From NCBI GenBank assembly GCA_965216155.1, contig CBDCFD010000007.1, forward strand, positions 1,798,001 to 1,862,000: a stretch of 64,000 nt of DNA, read 5' to 3'. This document shows positions 36,204 through 44,533 of the stretch, one piece after another. The notes beneath the pieces are model-generated. The model worked only from the letters and a program-made list of their open reading frames with translations, had not been told where the DNA came from and did not search any database. The DNA comes from CATOSP01 sp965216155. GTDB lineage: Bacteria > Chloroflexota > Dehalococcoidia > Lucifugimonadales > UBA3495. The stretch's first letter is position 1, and each line of letters starts with the position of its first letter. Position numbers and translations under genes: made by a program.

Positions 36204-37490
36204 TCAGCGTTGGTAATCCTTGAGAGTTTCCACCGGCCGGTAACGCCCGTTTTCTCCGATAACGGTCAGAAACACAGCGTCAGAACCCTGGCTGTCTCCT
36301 TCGCCATAGCTAAGCTGGAAGCCGTCGATGTCGAACGTGGTGGCGGAACCGATAGCTTGCAGGAAACATAACCGGTCCACGGACCTTCCACACTGTTCCA
36401 GTCCGTAAATCGCCAGCCGTCCTGCCAGGTACCCCTCAAAGGAGACGAACCCCGGCTCGGCGTCCTTGTCGTATTCCGACAGGGCACTTCGGTAGCTCTC
36501 AGCCACGGGGACGCTGTCTCCGGTTGGAAAAGGTACCACCTGTGTCACTACAACGCCCGCCCCACCGGCTCCGAGTTCCTTGGCCAAGGCGTTGCTGCCA
36601 ACGAACGACAGTGTCATAAACACCGGGTCGAAGGCCGTGTGCCGGGCCCAGGAAACCAGCTCGGCAACGGGTCCATACGCCCCTATCAGGATGGCCGCCT
36701 CCGGCGCCCCTTGCTGCAGGTCCAGCAGGGCCGTCTTAACCGCCCTGGTGTTTCGCTGATACAGTCCGATGCTCACAGGCTGCATCCCTCGCCGATCGAG
36801 GGCCGCCCTTACGCCCACGTAACCGGCCCGGCCAAAGGAGTCGTCCTGGTACATGATGGCGATGCGTTCGATGCCCAGGTCCTCGGTCAGGCGGGCGACC
36901 ATCTCCTCGGTTTCTTGATTGTAAGACGCACGGAGATTGATAATGTTGCTCCACTGCGGATCTCGCAGAAACGCCGCGCCGGTGAACGGAGCGATGTATG
37001 GGACCCCGGCTTCCGCGGCCACCGGAGCAGCGGAGCGGGAGGTTGGCGTTCCGACCGCGCCGATCAATCCGAATACACCTTCCTCATCGATCAGGCGATG
37101 GGTGTTGGCAATAGCGGCTTCAGGCTCATAGGAGTCGTCCAAATAGGTGAGGAGCAATTGCCGCCCATGCACTCCCCCGCGTTGGTTAACTTCATGGAAC
37201 GCTGCTTCGATGCCCAGGCGCATATTCTGCCCAAGTTCTTGGGCGGGACCCCTAAAGGCCGCGGACTGGCCGAAGAGGATGAAGTCTTCCGGCAGTCCGT
37301 ACCCCGCCGCGAGCACTCTGCCAGGCTCTGATGGGGTAAGGAGGGGCTGCTCATCGACAGGCACGGAAGCATCTGCGCCATCCGGACCGCCGAATAAACA
37401 ACCAGCCAGGCTCAAGGCGCCCAGGAAGGTCAGGGCCAGCCCGAATCCCAACCGGAGGAGAGTCCTAGCCGGGTTCACCCGGAGTGTCAC
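36204..37490 (-). CDS. Periplasmic binding lipoprotein (branched-chain amino acid type)
   Basis: A 428-residue solute-binding protein of the Leu/Ile/Val type: lipobox LSLAGC after a hydrophobic signal, then LGQNMRLGIEAAFHEVNQRGGVHGRQL, GLIGAVGTPTSRSAAPVA, IAIMYQDDSFGRAGYVGVRA and VSFEGYLAGRL. Usually such proteins feed an ABC permease, but none is encoded here; the neighbours are a TorS-like kinase and an RsbW-like kinase. It overlaps the RsbW-like gene by 4 bases. A sensory rather than uptake role is inferred. Confidence 0.85.
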   Translation of the reverse strand: MTLRVNPARTLLRLGFGLALTFLGALSLAGCLFGGPDGADASVPVDEQPLLTPSEPGRVLAAGYGLPEDFILFGQSAAFRGPAQELGQNMRLGIEAAFHEVNQRGGVHGRQLLLTYLDDSYEPEAAIANTHRLIDEEGVFGLIGAVGTPTSRSAAPVAAEAGVPYIAPFTGAAFLRDPQWSNIINLRASYNQETEEMVARLTEDLGIERIAIMYQDDSFGRAGYVGVRAALDRRGMQPVSIGLYQRNTRAVKTALLDLQQGAPEAAILIGAYGPVAELVSWARHTAFDPVFMTLSFVGSNALAKELGAGGAGVVVTQVVPFPTGDSVPVAESYRSALSEYDKDAEPGFVSFEGYLAGRLAIYGLEQCGRSVDRLCFLQAIGSATTFDIDGFQLSYGEGDSQGSDAVFLTVIGENGRYRPVETLKDYQR

Positions 37491-37906
37491 TTGTCCCTGC
37501 GGGCCACCAAGGCCACGTGGTTCTTCCCACCAGTCCGCTTGTAGCGAATCTCATCGACCATGGAGCGGACCAGATGCAGTCCCAGGCCACCCACCGGTCG
37601 GTCTGCCAACGATCCGGTCAAGACCGGGGCCGGGGCATCATTCACCGGATCGAACGGCTTGCCGCCGTCAACTACCTCTATGGTCAGCCGGTCCGGTTCC
37701 GATCTGAGAGTAACGTCGAAGTCGTCGAAACCGGCTTCATGACCGTGGTTGATGATATTCACCAACAACTCTTCGAGGATCAGGTTGGTGCGGAAGACCA
37801 GGCTCGGAGACCAGTCTTCGCGCTCACCCATAGCGTCCACTTCCGCGTTAATGCGGCTAAGTTCCTCCAGGTTGGTGAGGAGGTTCAAGTTGAGCGTTTC
37901 TGTCAA
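37487..37906 (-). CDS. RsbW/SpoIIAB-type serine kinase (anti-sigma-factor-like)
   Basis: A 139-residue GHKL ATPase without a dimerisation helix: N-box EELLVNIINHG, G1 region DGGKPFDP, and GGLGLHLVRS. These are the features of anti-sigma serine kinases that phosphorylate STAS antagonists, and such a STAS gene is two genes upstream. Overlaps both neighbours by 4 bases (ATGA-type junctions), which supports strict co-translation. Its sigma factor target is not in this window. Confidence 0.84.
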   Translation of the reverse strand: MTETLNLNLLTNLEELSRINAEVDAMGEREDWSPSLVFRTNLILEELLVNIINHGHEAGFDDFDVTLRSEPDRLTIEVVDGGKPFDPVNDAPAPVLTGSLADRPVGGLGLHLVRSMVDEIRYKRTGGKNHVALVARRDK

Positions 37907-39072
37907 GAATCAGTCTCGCGGCGGGTGAGTGCCAGGCAGGTTATGTCGTCCGACTGTGGTGTCTCGCCTACGAACCTATGCACAGCTTCGAAAACCGAAT
38001 CGTTGGCAGACTTGGGGTCCATCGGAGGCGCGGCGGCAAACGTGTCCTGCAGCCGCTCCAGGCCAAAGAACTCGCCCTCTCCATTGGTGGCCTCGGTAAT
38101 GCCATCAGTATACAGAAACGCCGTGTCGCCACGCGATAGAAATACGGTGTTCTCCTCGTACTGGAGACCGGGAACTACGCCGAGCATCACTCCCCCCGTC
38201 ATCTGGAGAACCGTCGAGCTGCCGTCGGGATGCACTATCAGCGGCGGGTTATGTCCCCCGTTGGCGTACGTGAATTCACCGGTACCAGGGTCGTAAGTGC
38301 CGTAGAACACGGTGACGAACATCCCGGTGTCATTGTTCTCCTGGAGAAGCTCGTTGACCTCTTCAAGCGCCTGGCCCGGGTGCTCGCAGCCGATGGCCGC
38401 GCCCTTGAGCAAAGTCCGGCTGGACATCATGTAAAGGGCGGATGTCACACCTTTGTCAGATACGTCCGCAATGGCCAAACCAATCCGGTGGTTCGCCAAG
38501 GCCACGATATCGTAAAAGTCTCCGCCCACGTTGCGGGCGGGTTCCATGTTGGCATACACTTGATAACCAGGGCCGCCGGGGAATTTAGTGGGCAGGATGG
38601 ACTTCTGCATCTGCCTGGCTAAGTCTAGTTCGTTCTGGAGGGCAACCAGTTGGTCGCGAGAGGAGAGGGCTTCACGCCATTCCGCGAGGTGCTGCAGCGT
38701 GCGTTCGATGGTCACCCGCAGGTCTTCGAAGTCCACGGGCTTGGTGACAAAGTCGAACGCGCCCCGGTTCATTGCGGTGCGGATGTTCTTCATGTCGCCA
38801 TATGCCGAGATGATGATGGAGCGGATGTTGGGGTCAACGTTGGGGATCTGTTCGAGGAGGGTGAGGCCGTCCATCTCCGGCATATTAATGTCCGTGACAA
38901 CCAAGTCTATCTCGGGGTCTTGGTTAAGCCGCTCCAAGGCTTCTACCCCGTTGAGGGCAAATGTTAGTTCGAAGCGGCCGCTACGGATATCGCGCCGCAT
39001 GCGCTGCGAGAAAAGCGGCTGTATATCCGGTTCGTCGTCGACCACCAAGATCTTGTAAGGCCGTGGGGCCAT
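37903..39072 (-). CDS. Response regulator with SpoIIE/PP2C phosphatase output
   Basis: A 389-residue regulator: receiver (about 1-125, ILVVDDEPD and the phospho-acceptor in VVTDINMPEMDG), a linker helix and a SpoIIE/RsbU-type PP2C domain (about 180-385) with metal residues in GGDFYDIV, AIADVSDKG and LYTDGITEA. It should dephosphorylate a STAS antagonist when its receiver is phosphorylated, so linking the neighbouring kinase to the partner-switch. Overlaps the RsbW-like gene by 4 bases; the STAS gene ends 69 bases upstream. Confidence 0.9.
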   Translation of the reverse strand: MAPRPYKILVVDDEPDIQPLFSQRMRRDIRSGRFELTFALNGVEALERLNQDPEIDLVVTDINMPEMDGLTLLEQIPNVDPNIRSIIISAYGDMKNIRTAMNRGAFDFVTKPVDFEDLRVTIERTLQHLAEWREALSSRDQLVALQNELDLARQMQKSILPTKFPGGPGYQVYANMEPARNVGGDFYDIVALANHRIGLAIADVSDKGVTSALYMMSSRTLLKGAAIGCEHPGQALEEVNELLQENNDTGMFVTVFYGTYDPGTGEFTYANGGHNPPLIVHPDGSSTVLQMTGGVMLGVVPGLQYEENTVFLSRGDTAFLYTDGITEATNGEGEFFGLERLQDTFAAAPPMDPKSANDSVFEAVHRFVGETPQSDDITCLALTRRETDS

Positions 39073-39141
39073 TCTTCCACCAATCCCATTTAATCCCCTG
39101 CCGGTACGGTCAATAGCTCCGAGACTAGAGGACCGGGTTAA

Positions 39142-39479
39142 CTACTGGCGGAAGGCGTCCTTCGCTTCCGGCAGAGTGGGATGGACTGGGATTATCTTGT
39201 CAAATCCGCTGATTTGGAAGACCTCTTTGACAGGGTCGGATAGGCCACAGACCGCGAATTTTGCCTCTTGCCGTTTCAACGCCTTCGCGGTGAGCAGAAT
39301 CACACGCAGCCCTGCGCGGCTAATGTAATACAGCCTCTGTAAGTCGAGGACCACTTCCCGGTCACTGTCCAAAATGACTGACTCCAGCTCATCTTGAAAC
39401 GCCCTGGCGTTCCTCCCATCCACCCGTCCTCAGCCCTCGATATTAAGGTGCCGCCTTCTCGTTCGGACACAATTGTCAT
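39142..39479 (-). pseudogene. STAS anti-sigma-factor antagonist with apparent 1-base frameshift
   Basis: Start ATG 39479, behind GGGAGGTAGG, gives MTIVSEREGGTLISRAE. Then the frame breaks, and the next frame continues RVDGRNARAFQ, then VLDLQRLYYISRAGLRVILL, the STAS core with the Ser of YISRAGL that is phosphorylated by RsbW-type kinases. A GAGGGACGGG to GAGGACGGG contraction (one G lost) explains the break, and the length is one base short of whole codons. It may be an assembly error or a true mutation. If intact it would have about 112 residues and be the first gene of the signalling operon. Confidence 0.75.
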
Positions 39480-39549
39480 CGGTCCTACCTCCCATACCAC
39501 ACCCCCGGACCCGCCTCTCCACCTTGGTTGGGCCAGTCCAAGCTTGTTT

Positions 39550-39625
39550 TGGTGGAGCTGCGGGGACTCGAACCCCGTACCTCTTCAATGCCATTGAAGC
39601 GCTCTCCCAGATGAGCTACAGCCCC
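39550..39625 (-). tRNA. tRNA-Ala (GGC)
   Basis: Read on the minus strand the 76 bases fold as GGGGCTG acceptor, GCTC/GAGC D arm, anticodon stem CTTCA/TGAAG around loop ATGGCAT (anticodon GGC), T arm CGGGG-TTCGAGT-CCCCG, acceptor close CAGCTCC-A and an encoded CCA. Confidence 0.97.
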
Positions 39626-39685
39626 ACGGTTGCAGTTATTCGAACAGGCACCAATATAGCAAAAGGTTCCCGCACGAATCAATAA

Positions 39686-40603
39686 CTATGACTTACGAGT
39701 AAACTTGACTACTGTGCGTCCGGTGCTCCCGGGGTAAGGTTCCACAACGTAAATGTCCTTGTGGGAGTCGGCCCAGATGCCGTGACATGACCGGTGTACC
39801 TCGGAGCCCCATTGGGCCAGTATTTCGCCTTCGCTGGACAAGACGCTAACCAGACCGCCGTTGTGCTCCGCCACATAAGCGATGTCGTCTTCGTCGATGT
39901 ACATCACGGCGGGGCCGATCAGCTTGGACGGCCAGGTGGAAATGTATTCGCCCGACTGGCTGAACACCTGCACGCGGTCGTTCTCCCGGTCCGCTATGAG
40001 CAGCCTTCCCTGGCGGTTGATCCATGCTCCGTGGGGCAGGTTGAACTGTCCGGGACCGTCGCCGGGGCCTCCCCAGGACTCGACGTACCTGCCGTTGGCT
40101 TCAAACTTGTGAACCCTGGCGTTGGCGTACCCGTCGGCGATGAAAATCTCTCCCTCGTCGTTGATGGCAATGCCCGCGGGCAGGTTGAATGGGTCGCCGC
40201 CGTGAGTGACCTGCCTCCAGCCGTTGGAGCTAAAGTCGGAGTTGTCCGCGCCCGTGTTGGACCGGAAGCCCTTCAGACCGATGGTCATTAGGAGTTGGCC
40301 ATCAGCGGTGAATTTCATAATCTGGCAGTCGTTCCGCTCCACCAGCCAGACATTGTCTTCCTTGTCCAGGATGATCGCGTGGGGGAACAGGAATAGGCCC
40401 TCACCCCAGGACGAGAGGAAGTTGCCTTCGCGGTCGAATATCATGACAGGATGACCGGGGTCGCGGTTAAAGCAGTAGACCCGGTCCTTGGAGTCGCCAT
40501 ACACCGCCGCCGCAGGCATGCTCCAACCCTCGGGGACCCTGGCCCAGTGGAAGTCCACATCATACGTATATTGGCCGTTGCCTACCGTCTGGGTCGTGGT
40601 CAT
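39686..40603 (-). CDS. NHL-repeat beta-propeller protein (paralogue)
   Basis: A 305-residue NHL propeller closely related in layout to the protein at 18982: TVGNGQYTYDVDFHWARVPE, IFDREGNFLSSWG, FPHAIILDKEDNVWLVERND, LPHGAWINRQGRLLIADREN, VQVFSQSGEYISTWPS and CHGIWADSHKDIYVVEP. The ATG at 40603 has GAGGTG seven bases upstream; the earlier GTG overlaps that site. Usually found near amidohydrolase, Gfo/Idh/MocA and SMP-30 genes; here a SMP-30 gene is upstream in the same direction. Function unproven. Confidence 0.85.
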   Translation of the reverse strand: MTTTQTVGNGQYTYDVDFHWARVPEGWSMPAAAVYGDSKDRVYCFNRDPGHPVMIFDREGNFLSSWGEGLFLFPHAIILDKEDNVWLVERNDCQIMKFTADGQLLMTIGLKGFRSNTGADNSDFSSNGWRQVTHGGDPFNLPAGIAINDEGEIFIADGYANARVHKFEANGRYVESWGGPGDGPGQFNLPHGAWINRQGRLLIADRENDRVQVFSQSGEYISTWPSKLIGPAVMYIDEDDIAYVAEHNGGLVSVLSSEGEILAQWGSEVHRSCHGIWADSHKDIYVVEPYPGSTGRTVVKFTRKS

Positions 40604-40671
40604 GGAATACACCTCTTTATCGGTCTTGATTTGGTGGAAAGGGGGGCTCGCGTACCGCCCCCGCTTGTTTG

Positions 40672-41568
40672 TCAGATTACGCTGATACCGGGCGCCTTCA
40701 CTCTAACGCTGTACAAAGAATCGCCCGGTGTCGTGAACAGGGTACATAGGTCAGGTCCGCCAAAGGCCACGTTCCTGGGTACTTCCGGGCCGCGAATAAT
40801 CCCCACCCGCTCCCCGGACGGATCGATCACCCATACACCGCCCGACCCCGTGCAGAAGACCCGGCCTTGAGAGTCAACCTTCATGCCGTCCGGTACTCCC
40901 GGTTCCGCGGAAAACATCTCGCAGAAAACCCGGTTGTTGCTTAACGAGCCGTCCGCGCCCACGTCGAAAGCTCTGATCATTCGGTGGGTGCAGACTTCGC
41001 CGCGCTCCTCCTCGCCGAAACACCGCTCATCGAGACGGCTGATGGCTACGTAAAGCACCGACTCATCGGGTGACAGGGCCAGCCCGTTTGGGTACTCGCA
41101 ACCGTCTGTGGCCAAATGAAGCTGGCCGTCCGGGCTGATCCGGAACACGCCGCCGAACCCGTATTCTCGCTCTTCCGGCGGAATCCGGCCTGCGGGATCG
41201 GTGAAGAATATGGTACCGTCGGAACGGCAAATGACGTCGTTGGGACGGTTCAGCCGCTTTCCTTCCCAGGAGTCCGCAATGCTCGTAATGCTCCCGTCGG
41301 GTTCGGCCCGGGTAACCCGCTTCCGCTCGGCCTCGCACATCAACAGGCGGCCCTGGCGGTCCAGGGTACAGCCGTTGCCCTCTCCGGTATCCTCCCTGGC
41401 CACGCTCAAGGACCCATCGGTGTCCCAACGAAGCAGCCGGCTCCCTTCCAGGTCCACGAAAGTCAGAAACCCATCCGGATGCCAAAGCGGTCCTTCCGTC
41501 CGGCCCTGTCCGGAGGCCAGCAGGGTATGGTCCCCTGATTCCAATACGCTGGACAGATCGTCGGCCAT
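40672..41568 (-). CDS. SMP-30/gluconolactonase/LRE family protein
   Basis: A 298-residue six-bladed propeller of the gluconolactonase group: ASGQGRTEGPLWHPDGFLTF (the metal-binding Glu region), NRPNDVICRSDGTIFFTDPA (Asn and Asp ligands), CEYPNGLALSPDESVLYVAI, and GVPDGMKVDSQGRVFCTGSG (Asp ligand). A metal-dependent lactone hydrolase activity is likely. The ATG at 41568 has CGGAGG five bases upstream. It precedes the NHL gene in the same direction, with about 70 bases between. Confidence 0.87.
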   Translation of the reverse strand: MADDLSSVLESGDHTLLASGQGRTEGPLWHPDGFLTFVDLEGSRLLRWDTDGSLSVAREDTGEGNGCTLDRQGRLLMCEAERKRVTRAEPDGSITSIADSWEGKRLNRPNDVICRSDGTIFFTDPAGRIPPEEREYGFGGVFRISPDGQLHLATDGCEYPNGLALSPDESVLYVAISRLDERCFGEEERGEVCTHRMIRAFDVGADGSLSNNRVFCEMFSAEPGVPDGMKVDSQGRVFCTGSGGVWVIDPSGERVGIIRGPEVPRNVAFGGPDLCTLFTTPGDSLYSVRVKAPGISVI

Positions 41569-41736
41569 GTAAGCCTCCGGAGCGTGCATGCGGTCGGCTG
41601 GGCGGATTATAACAGTCCCAGGCCGGGAGTGTACATCATGCCGGCGGTCCGCCGCGATTGACCCGCTCCGAGGCGTACACTACAATTCGCCTGACTAATC
41701 CTCGCCCATAACCTACGGCCCTTGAGGATGCCATTT

Positions 41737-41916
41737 ATGACGGTTCGAAGGACCAGGGAAGAACTTCTCCACGACCTCACGGTCAGGGCGGAGGCGGTAC
41801 TGGGCAAGGACCGGGCTGCGCTAATCACCGCCGCGTTGGAGCAGACGGCGCGGCAGCTTCACGAAATATCCGGGACTCTTCCCGAGCGCGAAGTCGAGCC
41901 GGGATTCTACCAGTAG
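41737..41916 (+). CDS. AtzG-like small amidase partner (tentative)
   Basis: A 59-residue all-helical protein: REELLHDLTVRAEAVLGKDR, then TARQLHEISGTLPEREVEPG and FYQ. The helix-rich body and the ending that reads xxEPxFxx resemble AtzG-type (DUF4089) subunits, which bind and stabilise AtzE-like amidases; the gene directly downstream is such an amidase. GAGG lies nine bases before ATG 41737, and two earlier starts (TTG 41722, ATG 41728) overlap it. About 120 bases separate it from the amidase. The match is partial. Confidence 0.5.
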   Translation: MTVRRTREELLHDLTVRAEAVLGKDRAALITAALEQTARQLHEISGTLPEREVEPGFYQ

Positions 41917-42034
41917 ACTCTCCGGACCGTACCCCCCGAATGACCCGTGGCCTTGCGAAGGCCAGTCCAGGAAACGGATCCCCGCAATTTTCATGGGACC
42001 ACACCCGGAACAGTACCGGAGATAGGGAGCGAGC

Positions 42035-43393
42035 ATGTCAGAACCCTTCCAACTTGGAGTAGCCGAGACCGCGGACGCAATTCGGCAGGGTGACCTCTCC
42101 CCCTCGGACCTGGCCAGGACGCTACTGGAACGCATCGACTCCATCGACGGCGGGCTGCAGGCATGGGCGACCATTGACCGGGAAGAGGTGCTTGGGGCGG
42201 CCCGTCAACGGGAAGAGGAACTGGTCCAGTCAGGCCCGAAAGGGCCCATCCACGGGGTCCCGGTGGGACTAAAGGACATCTTTTACACCGCTGGAATGAA
42301 GACTGCCGCCGGGTCCAAAGTTTACGCCGATTTCGTACCCGCCTACGACGCAACGGTCGTGACGAAGATCAAGAACGCCGGTGGAGTAATCCTTGGCAAG
42401 GCGGTAACCACCGAGTTTGCCAGTGGAGACCCGTCACACTCCATTAACCCGTGGAATCCCGCGCATACCCCTGGAGGCTCCAGCAGCGGTTCGTCGGTGG
42501 CCGTCGCTACCCAAATGTGCGCCGCCGCCCTGGGCTCGCAGACCGGCGGCTCAACCTGCCGCCCCGCCGCTTACAACGGGATTGTGGGTCTCAAACCGAC
42601 CTACGGGCGTATCAGCCGCTACGGCGTAGTGCCCGTGAGTTGGTCGCTGGACACCGTCGGTATTCTGGTGCGCAGCATAGAGGACGCCGCGATTATGCTC
42701 CAGGTCATGGCCGGTTACGACCCGAACGACCCTGGCTCCGTCGACGCACCGGTCCCCGACTATCGGGAGATGATGAACCTGGCGGACAGGCCGCCCCGCA
42801 TCGGCCTGCTGAGAGGCTTTTTCCAGGAGCGTTCCACGCCCGAAGTCTGGGCCCACACCGAGGCCGTGGCCCAACAGTTGGCGCAAGCCGGTGCAACCCT
42901 GGTAGACGTTGACCTGCCAGAGAGCTTCGCAACCGCCCATAGCTGTCAGAGAATCGTCAGTAGCGTGGAGTGCGCCGCGTTCCACGAGGAGTCTTTCCGG
43001 GACCGTGCCGACGATTACGGACCCAGGATCCGGTCGAGCATCGAAATGGGAATGCTCATACCCGGAGTTCATTACCTGCAGGCACAGCGGCTACGACGCC
43101 AGTTCAAACAGGACATGAGCGCCATGCTGAACGGCGTGGATGTGGTGATGACGCCGGCAACGCCCGCGCCCGCGCCTGAAGACCTGAGCACCACCGGAGA
43201 CCCGGCGTTCCAGGTCCCCTGGACATCAGCCGGGCTGCCCACGGTAGTAGTACCTTCCGGCATCAGCGAATCGGGCCTGCCGGTGGCGGTACAATTCGGC
43301 GCTCCACAGCTACAGGAAGGACGCTTGCTGGGCGTCGCGCGCTGGTGCGAACGCGCCCTGGGGGTATCCCTGTCTCCCCCGGATTACTCCTAG
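42035..43393 (+). CDS. Amidase (amidase-signature family)
   Basis: A 452-residue amidase-signature enzyme. The catalytic Lys is in PVGLKDIFYTAG, the Ser-rich loop is PGGSSSGSSVAVATQMC (cis-Ser), and the nucleophilic Ser is in GSQTGGSTCRPAAYNGIVG. C-terminal VPWTSAGLPTVVVPSGISES is typical. The closest relatives are AtzE/GatA-type amidases acting on amides or carbamoyl groups. Its last triplet TAG spans the IS630 junction: TA belongs to the target, G to the element end, and the stop is retained either way. A paralogue lies at 48654-50003. Confidence 0.9.
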   Translation: MSEPFQLGVAETADAIRQGDLSPSDLARTLLERIDSIDGGLQAWATIDREEVLGAARQREEELVQSGPKGPIHGVPVGLKDIFYTAGMKTAAGSKVYADFVPAYDATVVTKIKNAGGVILGKAVTTEFASGDPSHSINPWNPAHTPGGSSSGSSVAVATQMCAAALGSQTGGSTCRPAAYNGIVGLKPTYGRISRYGVVPVSWSLDTVGILVRSIEDAAIMLQVMAGYDPNDPGSVDAPVPDYREMMNLADRPPRIGLLRGFFQERSTPEVWAHTEAVAQQLAQAGATLVDVDLPESFATAHSCQRIVSSVECAAFHEESFRDRADDYGPRIRSSIEMGMLIPGVHYLQAQRLRRQFKQDMSAMLNGVDVVMTPATPAPAPEDLSTTGDPAFQVPWTSAGLPTVVVPSGISESGLPVAVQFGAPQLQEGRLLGVARWCERALGVSLSPPDYS

Positions 43394-43595
43394 TAGTTCA
43401 GCTATTTTGGATTGCTGGGTAAAGGGATTTCAGCTTGATGCGCGCATCATTGGTGGTGAAGCGCCAGTCCACTCGCGCCATGTCCCGGTTGCGCTGGTCC
43501 TGCCAGGCGTCAACCTCCCGGCGCAGCGCCTCTTGATCGGGAATCCGGCGGTCCAGGCACTGCCGGGCCAGCACTCCGATTTCAATTTCAGCCAT

Positions 43596-43619
43596 AGCCT
43601 GCCCCGTACTTGATACGGG
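43596..43619 (+). repeat. Palindromic element, copy 4 (in frame in transposase)
   Basis: 24 bp, AGCCTGCCCCGTACTTGATA then CGGG, inserted in the minus-strand codon run after TGG CTG AAC and before ATG GCT. It adds PVSSTGQA without changing the frame. Confidence 0.8.
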
Positions 43620-43733
43620 GTTCAGCCAACTCCCATGCTTGGGGGTGTAGTGAATCTCCAGACGTTCCCCGATGCGCCGCGCTTCCACCGGCTCAAACGC
43701 CTCGTACAACGAGGCTGGGCGATGCGTGTTCAG

Positions 43734-43757
43734 AGCCTGCCCCGTACTCGATACGGG
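43734..43757 (+). repeat. Palindromic element, copy 5 (in frame in transposase)
   Basis: 24 bp, AGCCTGCCCCGTACTCGATA then CGGG, inserted after ATG GAC AAC and before CTG AAC ACG on the minus strand. It adds PVSSTGQA right after the second catalytic Asp of the DDE transposase. Confidence 0.8.
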
Positions 43758-44001
43758 GTTGTCCATCACCAGCACAATCCGTTCCTTGTCCGGGTAGTCC
43801 TCGTCCACCAACTTCTTCACTTGGTGCGCCCAGTCCACTTTCGTCCGCCGGTCGGTCACTGCGGCCCGGCGCCACCCTTCCAACGGCGCGAACAGCATGA
43901 AAAGGTTGCTCACACCGTTGCGCTGGTATTCATAATCATAGGCCGCGGCCGCGGCCGCCCCGGCCGCCCCGGGCCGCCCGCGGCGCCCGCGTCTCCTTCA
44001 C

Positions 44002-44026
44002 CCCCGGTCGTGGCCGAGGGCAGGCT
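44002..44026 (-). repeat. Palindromic element, copy 6 (opposite orientation)
   Basis: 25 bp between codons for KQQ and VKET. On the minus strand it reads AGCCTGCCCTCGGCCACGAC then CGGGG, i.e. the orientation is opposite to the other three copies in the element. The length shifts the frame by one. Confidence 0.7.
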
Positions 44027-44510
44027 CTGCTGTTTGCTGGTTTCGTCCAGGCACACCAGGACTTCATTGTCTTCATAGGGACGGTGATAGACCTCCAGCA
44101 CGTCTTCCATGGCGCACACAAAGTCCGCATTGCCTTCCGGCGGGATGCACCAACACTCTTTCAGCCAGGGCCTGACCTCGTTTTTTCAGCGTCTTGCGCA
44201 CCGTCTCCGGGTGGATGCTCTCCACTATCTCGCACTCCACCAGCCGGTCCGCCAACAACTTCAGCGTCCAACGGGCCCGGCCTTCCGGCGGTTCCCCGCA
44301 GGCCAGCGCAATCAAGTGGGCTTCCGCAGCGCCATCCAGTTTCTTTGGCCGGCGGCGTTGTTGCTCCCTGCGCCCCAAGGCCGCTTCGATCCCTTCCTCC
44401 ACACAACGGCGGCGCACCCTTTCCACTGTGGCGCTGGCGATCTCGAGGGACCGGGCAATCTCTTCGTCCGTCAGGCCTCCGTCTTTCCCCGCTTCATCGC
44501 TCAGCAACAG

Positions 44511-44533
44511 AGCCTGCCCCCGTGAAAACGGGG
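44511..44533 (+). repeat. Palindromic element, copy 7 (frame-breaking)
   Basis: 23 bp, AGCCTGCCCCCGTGAAAACG then GGG, inserted between codons for THARI and LLSDE of the transposase. Because it is 23 bp, the frame is lost and a TGA follows. Confidence 0.75.

Noticed and set aside
36639..37331. Long plus-strand open frame of 230 codons
   Set aside because: It lies fully antisense to the binding-lipoprotein gene, has no ribosome site and is not protein-like; a shadow of a G+C-rich gene.
43936..43990. GCGGCC-rich repeat as CRISPR or structural array
   Set aside because: It is a short low-complexity Gly/Arg/Pro-coding stretch of the transposase, without regular spacers.
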